Source: Dechloromonas agitata is5 (lineage in GTDB: Bacteria; Pseudomonadota; Gammaproteobacteria; Burkholderiales; Rhodocyclaceae). Taken from it: 64,000 nucleotides of DNA. The position numbers were made by a program, and so were the translations under genes. This document shows, one piece after another, positions 58,681 to 64,000 of the stretch (positions are counted from its first letter, which is position 1; the number at the start of each line of letters is the position of its first letter). The notes below the pieces were generated by a model. It was not told where the DNA came from, ran no database searches, and saw only the letters and a list, made by a program, of their open reading frames with translations. Where the stretch lies: assembly GCF_000519045.1 (NCBI RefSeq), contig NZ_KI912532.1:2781867-2845866 (forward strand), in the 5' to 3' direction.

Positions 58681-60966
58681 TTAAAACGTAGTGCCCATCT
58701 GGAACTGGAAGGCTTCAACCTTGTCGCCCTCTTTCTTGTTCAAAGGCTTGCCGATGCTGAATTTCAACGGACCGATCGGAGAGATCCAGGCGGCGGTCAA
58801 GCCCGTCGAATAACGCAACTCAGCAAGCTCCACCTTCTCGTCGCTGCCATAGACCTGACCACCGTCGAAGAACCAGCCCATGCGGAAAGACTTGTCCATT
58901 CCCGGCAGACTCCACAGCAGTTCGGCATTACCGACGAGGCGACGGTTACCGCCGAGGCGATACTGCGTTGTCGTCGACGGATCGGTATAGATCGGACCGA
59001 GCGATGATGCCTTGTAGCCACGCACCGATGTTACACCACCAGCATAGTAGTTCTTGAAGAACGGCAGGCCGGATTGCCCATAGCCGTTCGCCATGCCGTA
59101 CTCGCCATTCAGCATCAGCGTGAATTTCGAATTCAGCGGAATGAAGTGTTGAAGCTGGTAGCTGGCGCGATAATAGGTCAGGTCTGCCCCCGGCAGAGCG
59201 AGTTCCAGCGAGGCCCGCTGGAAAGTACCCTTGGTCGGGAAGAAAAAGCTGTCCTTGCCATCGCTGGCCCAGCTCAGCGTAAGCGGAACCGACAAGTTCG
59301 TCTCCCCGAACTTGGCAACGTAATCCTTATAGTACTGCGGCGTCTGCTCGTAGGTCTTGATGCTGGTCGAGTCGATGCCCAGGCCGACACCAATGGACTC
59401 CTTCTCACCGATCGGGAAACCGAAACGGATCGCGCCACCGGTGGACGACGAGGAATAGTAAGCCAGCGTCGTTGACGTCGTGTTGAAGGTCCGGTGGTAG
59501 ACGTCGAAGCCCTGGCTTACACCATCCTGCGTGAAATAGGGGTTGGTGTAGGAGAAGACATAGGTCCGGTAGGTTTTCGCCGAATTAACCTGGATCGCCA
59601 CGTTGTTGCCGCTACCCATGAAGTTGTTCTGGGCAATCGAGCCAGACAGGATGACCTTGTCGGTGCTGGAGGTGCCAAGACCGAGCATCAGGTTGCCAGT
59701 AGGCTTCTCCGTCACGTTGATATTGACGTCCAGTTGATCGGATGTACCGCTGACCGCTGGCGTTTCCACAGCGACTTCGGAGAAGAAGCCAAGTTTGTCC
59801 ACACGCTGCTTCGAGGCTGTCACCTTGTCGGCATCGTACCAGCCGCCCTCCATCTGGCGGACTTCGCGCCGGATGACCTCGTCGCGCGTCTTCGTGTTGC
59901 CGGTGACATTGATACGGCGCACATAAACCCGCTTGCCCGGATCGACGAAAATGGTGAAAGCGACCTTGCGCTTCTCCTTGTCGATTTCCGGTGCGGCATT
60001 AACGTTGGCGAAGGCATAGCCTTCCTTGCCGAGGCGATCGCTGATCGCCTTCGTCGTTTCATTCAACTTTTCACGGGAGAAGACGTCGCCGGCCTTCACC
60101 TTGACCAGTTTCTTCAACTCGTCCTCGGCAAGCGAGAAATCACCGGCAATCTTCACAGCCGAAACCTGATAGCGCTCACCCTCGACGATATTCGCCGTGA
60201 TGTAAACATCCTGTTTATCCGGCGAGATAGAGACCTGGGTGGACTCGACCGCGAACTCGAGATAGCCCTGGTTCATGTAGAAGGACTTGACCTTCTCGAG
60301 GTCTGCCGACAACTTCTGGCGCGAATACTGGTCGTTCTTGGTATACCACGTCAGCCAACCCGGCGTCGTCAACTCGAAGAGCCCCAGCAATTCTTTCTCG
60401 CGGAAAGCCTTGGCGCCAACGATGTTGATCTGCTTGATCTTGGCAGCCGAGCCTTCCTCGATGTTGAAGTTGATGCCGACACGGTTACGTTCCAGCGGCG
60501 TCACGGTAGTCGTGATATTCGCCGCATACTTGCCGCGCGTCAGATACTGCCGTTTCAGTTCCTGCTCGGCCTTTTCGAGCAACGAACGATCAAAAATACG
60601 GCCTTCGGCGATGCCAGTTTCCTTCAAGGCCTTGATGATGACGTCCTTGTCGAACTCCTTGAGGCCGACGAAGTTGATCGTTGCAACAGCCGGCCGCTCC
60701 TGGACGACGACGACCATGACATCCTTTTCGACTTCGATCCGGACGTCCTTGAAAAAACCCGTAGCAAAAAGGGATTTGATGGCTTGTGCAGCCTTCTCGT
60801 CGTTCAGGGTCTCGCCGACCTTGACCGGCAAATAGCCGAAAACGGTACCGGCTTCGGTACGCTGAATCCCCTCGACCCGGATGTCCTTGACCGTGAAGGG
60901 TTCGAATGCCAATACCGGGGCGGAGAATACGCTGGCAATCAGGACGGACAACAGGGTTTTCTTCAT
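58681..60966 (-). CDS. bamA: Outer membrane protein assembly factor BamA
   Basis: A 761-residue essential outer-membrane insertase. A signal peptide (LLSVLIASVFSAPVLA) is followed by five POTRA domains (about 22-425; for example FTVKDIRVEGIQRTEAGTVF at the first and VYVRRINVTGNTKTRDEVIR at the fifth) and a 16-strand barrel from about 430, with the RGYKASSLGPI motif in loop 6 and a C-terminal Phe (FQMGTTF). Full length. It lies between rseP and skp in the conserved envelope operon. Confidence 0.98.
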   Translation of the reverse strand: MKKTLLSVLIASVFSAPVLAFEPFTVKDIRVEGIQRTEAGTVFGYLPVKVGETLNDEKAAQAIKSLFATGFFKDVRIEVEKDVMVVVVQERPAVATINFVGLKEFDKDVIIKALKETGIAEGRIFDRSLLEKAEQELKRQYLTRGKYAANITTTVTPLERNRVGINFNIEEGSAAKIKQINIVGAKAFREKELLGLFELTTPGWLTWYTKNDQYSRQKLSADLEKVKSFYMNQGYLEFAVESTQVSISPDKQDVYITANIVEGERYQVSAVKIAGDFSLAEDELKKLVKVKAGDVFSREKLNETTKAISDRLGKEGYAFANVNAAPEIDKEKRKVAFTIFVDPGKRVYVRRINVTGNTKTRDEVIRREVRQMEGGWYDADKVTASKQRVDKLGFFSEVAVETPAVSGTSDQLDVNINVTEKPTGNLMLGLGTSSTDKVILSGSIAQNNFMGSGNNVAIQVNSAKTYRTYVFSYTNPYFTQDGVSQGFDVYHRTFNTTSTTLAYYSSSSTGGAIRFGFPIGEKESIGVGLGIDSTSIKTYEQTPQYYKDYVAKFGETNLSVPLTLSWASDGKDSFFFPTKGTFQRASLELALPGADLTYYRASYQLQHFIPLNSKFTLMLNGEYGMANGYGQSGLPFFKNYYAGGVTSVRGYKASSLGPIYTDPSTTTQYRLGGNRRLVGNAELLWSLPGMDKSFRMGWFFDGGQVYGSDEKVELAELRYSTGLTAAWISPIGPLKFSIGKPLNKKEGDKVEAFQFQMGTTF

Positions 60967-60969
60967 TAT

Positions 60970-62337
60970 TCAGCCGTTGAACAGGCGGGCAATATCGTTA
61001 AAAAAGGCAAAAGCCATCAAGGCAAACAGTAAGGACATGCCAACCTGCTGGGCAACCTCCATTGACCGCTCGGAGAGCGGCCTGCGCCTGACGACTTCTA
61101 TCATATGATACAACAAATGCCCACCGTCCAGAACCGGGATGGGAAGCAGATTCAGGACACCCAGGCTGATACTGACCAGGGCCATAAACTTCAGATAGTA
61201 GTCGAGCCCAAGGCGTGCCGATTGCCCGGCATAGTCGGCGATGGTCACCGGGCCGGAGAGGTTCTTCCAGGACACCTCGCCGACCAGCATTTTTCCCATC
61301 ATAACCAGGCTGAAAACCGCCTTGTTCCAGGTTTCTGCCACCGCGAGGCGGCCCGATTCGACGAAGCCGTGGCGTATGAAGGTGCGTATTTCGCGCGGAC
61401 TGCCTGGAACTTCCTTGACGGCAACACCGATCTTTCCGACGGCACGACCGCGCTCCGAAACGCTCTCCGGAACAATATCGAAACCCAGGGTTTCATCGCC
61501 TCGCCGGATGTCCAGATGCAACGAGCGCCCACCCGACTCGCGCACGATCGAGACAAAATCGAGCCAGAGATCAACCGGCTGCCCATCAACGGCAACGACC
61601 CGATCCCCGGTCAGCAAGCCGGCAGTGGCAGCAGGCCCGCCTTTCACGACATCTCCGATCACGGGCGGCACGTTTGGGCGAAAGAAACGAATGCCGAGAT
61701 GATCGAGCGCATCACCTTCCCAGCCCTGTTCGGCTACGCTATTCAGGGCGAGACGACGAAAGGCGATTTCGCCCCTTTCATTGACCAACTCCATTTCGAC
61801 CGTTTCGTAGTCAACCGCCTTCTCCAACAGCAACCAGCGCAGATCGTTCCAAGTCGCGACCGGCTGGCCGTCGACGGAACGCACCTGTTCGCCATTCGTG
61901 ATGGCCGCGATGGCGGCGGGCGAACCAGCAGGCGGCGTCCCGAGGACCGGCAGCAACTCATTGCTGCCGTACATGAAGACAACCCAATAAAGAAGAATCG
62001 CCAAGGCAAAATTGGCCAGCGGCCCAGCCGCAACGATCAGGCTGCGCTTGCCGACACTCTGCCGATTGAAAGCGCGATGCAGTTCAGTCTTGGCAACTTC
62101 GCCCTCCCGCTCGTCGAGCATCTTGACGTAGCCCCCCAGCGGAAAAGCGCTGACAGCCCACTCGGTACCATCCCGGCCAAGCCTGCGTTGCCACAGGACG
62201 CGACCAAAACCAACCGAGAAGCGCAGCACCTTGACGCCACACCAGCGGGCAACGAGGAAATGGCCCAGTTCATGGACAACAATCAGGACACCGAGGACGA
62301 CTGCAAAGGCAGCCAGGTAGAACGGCAGGTCGCTCAC
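60970..62337 (-). CDS. rseP: Regulator of sigma-E protease RseP (site-2 protease)
   Basis: A 455-residue intramembrane zinc metalloprotease cleaving anti-sigma factors after outer-membrane stress. The zinc-binding HELGH is at residues 22-26, the second active-site motif LDGGH near residue 407, and two periplasmic PDZ domains lie between (about 115-310). N- and C-terminal membrane segments are clear. Full length. It is 3 bases before bamA and overlaps dxr by four bases, a conserved order. Confidence 0.96.
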   Translation of the reverse strand: MSDLPFYLAAFAVVLGVLIVVHELGHFLVARWCGVKVLRFSVGFGRVLWQRRLGRDGTEWAVSAFPLGGYVKMLDEREGEVAKTELHRAFNRQSVGKRSLIVAAGPLANFALAILLYWVVFMYGSNELLPVLGTPPAGSPAAIAAITNGEQVRSVDGQPVATWNDLRWLLLEKAVDYETVEMELVNERGEIAFRRLALNSVAEQGWEGDALDHLGIRFFRPNVPPVIGDVVKGGPAATAGLLTGDRVVAVDGQPVDLWLDFVSIVRESGGRSLHLDIRRGDETLGFDIVPESVSERGRAVGKIGVAVKEVPGSPREIRTFIRHGFVESGRLAVAETWNKAVFSLVMMGKMLVGEVSWKNLSGPVTIADYAGQSARLGLDYYLKFMALVSISLGVLNLLPIPVLDGGHLLYHMIEVVRRRPLSERSMEVAQQVGMSLLFALMAFAFFNDIARLFNG

Positions 62338-63524
62338 GCGAAACGACGTTCCCGTACCAGGCCGGTTGCGAGATGGCGCGCCTCGGCGTCGGCAGCAACC
62401 ACATCGGCCAAACTGCCCTCCGGCCCTGCGGCTAGCGATTGCAGGACACTCTCGTTCAGGCGGGCGATTCCGAGGAAAGGCAACTGACCATCGAGAAATG
62501 CGGCAACCGCGACTTCGTTCGCCGCATTGAGGATGGCCGGTGCAGTCCCGCCGGCATGAAGCACGTCGTAGGCCAACTGCAGGCAGCGAAAGCGTTCGAA
62601 ATCCGGCGCGTAGAAATCAAGGCGGGCAATCCGGAACAGATCGAGCGGTTCGACACCAGCGGCAATACGCTCCGGCCAGGCCATGGCGTAGGCAATCGGC
62701 GTCCGCATGTCCGGGTTGCCCATCTGGGCCAGTACCGAGCCATCGGCATATTGCACTGCCGAATGGATCACACTCTGCGGGTGCACGACAACCTGGATCA
62801 TCTCGGGCGGCGCATCGAATAACCAGCGTGCCTCAATGACTTCCAGACCCTTGTTCATCATGGTCGCCGAATCGACCGATATCTTGCGCCCCATGACCCA
62901 GTTCGGGTGTGCACAGGCCTGCTCCGGCGTGACATGCGCCAGTTCGCTCAGTGCCTTGCTGCGGAACGGCCCGCCAGAAGCGGTGAGGAGAATTTTCTGC
63001 ACGCCGCAGGCCGCCAGGCCACGTGCAAAATCGGCCGGCAACGATTGAAAGATTGCATTGTGCTCGCTATCGACCGGCAACAAAGTTGCACCGTGCGTAC
63101 GCACCGCATGCATGAACAATTCGCCTGCCATGACCAGCACTTCCTTGTTGGCCAGCAAAATGCGCTTGCCGGCCCTGGCTGCAGCCAGCGTCGGCTCCAG
63201 TCCGGCAGCTCCGACGATGGCAGCCATGATCATGTCCGCATCAGGGAGCGTCGCTGCGGTTACCAGTGCCTCCGTGCCCCAGGTCACTTCACAGCGGCAA
63301 GCAGTGGCGGCCAGACGCTCCTGGACCTGCGCTGCCGTTCGGGCATCACCCACGACGGCCAATTGTGGGTTGAATTCGATACAGTCGGCCACCAGGCGTT
63401 CGACCTGACGATGCGCCGTCAGCGCAACGACACGATAGCGCTCCGGGTGGCGCCGAATGACATCCAGCGTCGATTGGCCGATGGAGCCGGTCGCCCCGAG
63501 GACGGTCACCCCATGCCGTGTCAT
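62334..63524 (-). CDS. dxr: 1-deoxy-D-xylulose 5-phosphate reductoisomerase
   Basis: A 396-residue enzyme of the MEP isoprenoid pathway, making 2-C-methylerythritol 4-phosphate with NADPH. The dinucleotide-binding start is [18 protein letters not shown], followed by [13 protein letters not shown], the substrate/metal region [12 protein letters not shown] near residue 152, TASGGPF and [20 protein letters not shown] in one run. Full length. It overlaps both cdsA and rseP by four bases, supplying isoprenoid precursors in an operon otherwise about lipids and outer membrane. Confidence 0.97.
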   Translation of the reverse strand: MTRHGVTVLGATGSIGQSTLDVIRRHPERYRVVALTAHRQVERLVADCIEFNPQLAVVGDARTAAQVQERLAATACRCEVTWGTEALVTAATLPDADMIMAAIVGAAGLEPTLAAARAGKRILLANKEVLVMAGELFMHAVRTHGATLLPVDSEHNAIFQSLPADFARGLAACGVQKILLTASGGPFRSKALSELAHVTPEQACAHPNWVMGRKISVDSATMMNKGLEVIEARWLFDAPPEMIQVVVHPQSVIHSAVQYADGSVLAQMGNPDMRTPIAYAMAWPERIAAGVEPLDLFRIARLDFYAPDFERFRCLQLAYDVLHAGGTAPAILNAANEVAVAAFLDGQLPFLGIARLNESVLQSLAAGPEGSLADVVAADAEARHLATGLVRERRFA

Positions 63525-64000
63525 GCCAGCACCGTCAGCAACAGGGCGATGAGCGGCAGCGCAGCAGTGTGGCTATCGATACGATCGAGCACGCCGCCAT
63601 GGCCGGGCAGCAACTGGCTACTGTCCTTCAGGCCGGCCTGGCGCTTGAGCAGTGATTCAAACAAGTCGCCGGCGATCGACACCAGCGTCAGCAGCGGCAT
63701 GACGAGCAGAAGTGCGACAAGGCGAACCAGGTCCGGCCCGCCGACCACCCATTGGGTAAGCAGGGCCAGGAGTGTCACCGTAAACATCGCACCATAGGCG
63801 CCTTCCCAGGTCTTGCCCGGACTGATGTTGGGAGCCAGCTTGCGTCGCCCGAAGGCACGTCCAAAGAAATACGCGGCAATGTCGGCCAGCGCAACCAGCA
63901 ATAGCGCCCCGAACAACCAAGCAGGGCCCTGGCCGCGAATGGCGAACAAGGCATACCAGGTTGGCAGCAGGACAAGCAGGCCCACCAGCGCCATCGTGGT
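63521..64000 (-). CDS. cdsA: Phosphatidate cytidylyltransferase (CdsA), C-terminal part, runs off the window
   Basis: The last 159 residues or so of CDP-diacylglycerol synthase, the membrane enzyme activating phosphatidate with CTP for phospholipid synthesis. Hydrophobic segments include [17 protein letters not shown] and [19 protein letters not shown]. The CDS signature is near the end: [20 protein letters not shown] then GVLDRIDS with the metal-binding Asp residues. The frame stays open to base 64000, so the N-terminal 100 or more residues lie outside. It overlaps dxr by four bases and heads the visible part of the envelope operon. Confidence 0.93.
   Translation of the reverse strand, partial: TTMALVGLLVLLPTWYALFAIRGQGPAWLFGALLLVALADIAAYFFGRAFGRRKLAPNISPGKTWEGAYGAMFTVTLLALLTQWVVGGPDLVRLVALLLVMPLLTLVSIAGDLFESLLKRQAGLKDSSQLLPGHGGVLDRIDSHTAALPLIALLLTVLA

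Overview
The window looks like chromosomal DNA of a GC-rich betaproteobacterium, most likely a member of the Rhodocyclales (Dechloromonas/Azonexus-like). This is an inference from gene order (pyrG-kdsA-eno-ftsB, alaA-hom-thrC, cdsA-dxr-rseP-bamA-skp-lpxD-fabZ-lpxA-lpxB-rnhB), from codon bias and from protein character; no 16S gene is present. Coding density is very high, most neighbours overlap by 1-17 bases, and I see no tRNA, rRNA, CRISPR array, insertion sequence or phage gene.

Layout. 1-4.1 kb: end of a dGTPase gene, an acyl-CoA thioesterase, ETF-quinone oxidoreductase, fabI and a Bcp peroxiredoxin. 4.2-8.6 kb (minus): the pyrG-kdsA-DUF1330-eno-ftsB operon. 8.7-16.3 kb (plus): a compact nine-gene cassette with DarA- and DarB-like proteins, an unknown 131-residue protein, a BtrH-type acyltransferase, an ABC exporter pair, an acyl carrier protein, an odd ketosynthase and a half-length ketosynthase-like partner. 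It looks like a specialised lipid (dialkylresorcinol-like) biosynthesis and export locus and is the most interesting part of the window. 16.4-23.6 kb: cnoX, a histone-deacetylase-family hydrolase, a hybrid sensor kinase, nnrE-nnrD, nadC and a tiny membrane protein. 23.5-30.4 kb (minus): alaA, hom and thrC, with a small flavin reductase/DUF2249/polytopic-membrane-protein group lying between hom and thrC. 30.5-38.8 kb: a mixed region with an Mth938-domain protein, manC, an envelope-lipid-like trio (LolA-like protein, ABC ATPase, beta-barrel), a ThrE-type exporter, a 4-TM protein, a thioesterase and a hemerythrin.

38.9-52.3 kb is a metabolic block around lactate and phosphoenolpyruvate: ppsA, a GntR/FCD regulator, lldE-lldG-lldF, a fused FAD/Fe-S D-lactate-type dehydrogenase, a universal stress protein, ppc and ppsR. 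Lactate would be oxidised to pyruvate, converted to PEP by PpsA under PpsR control, and carboxylated to oxaloacetate by Ppc. Three copies of a TTGGT-N2-ACCA palindrome sit between the regulator and lldE. 52.3-53.3 kb holds the decayed remains of an ArsR/permease/thioredoxin cassette with several frameshifts. 53.4-64 kb (minus) is the long envelope-biogenesis operon from cdsA to rnhB plus a TrmH-type RNA methyltransferase.
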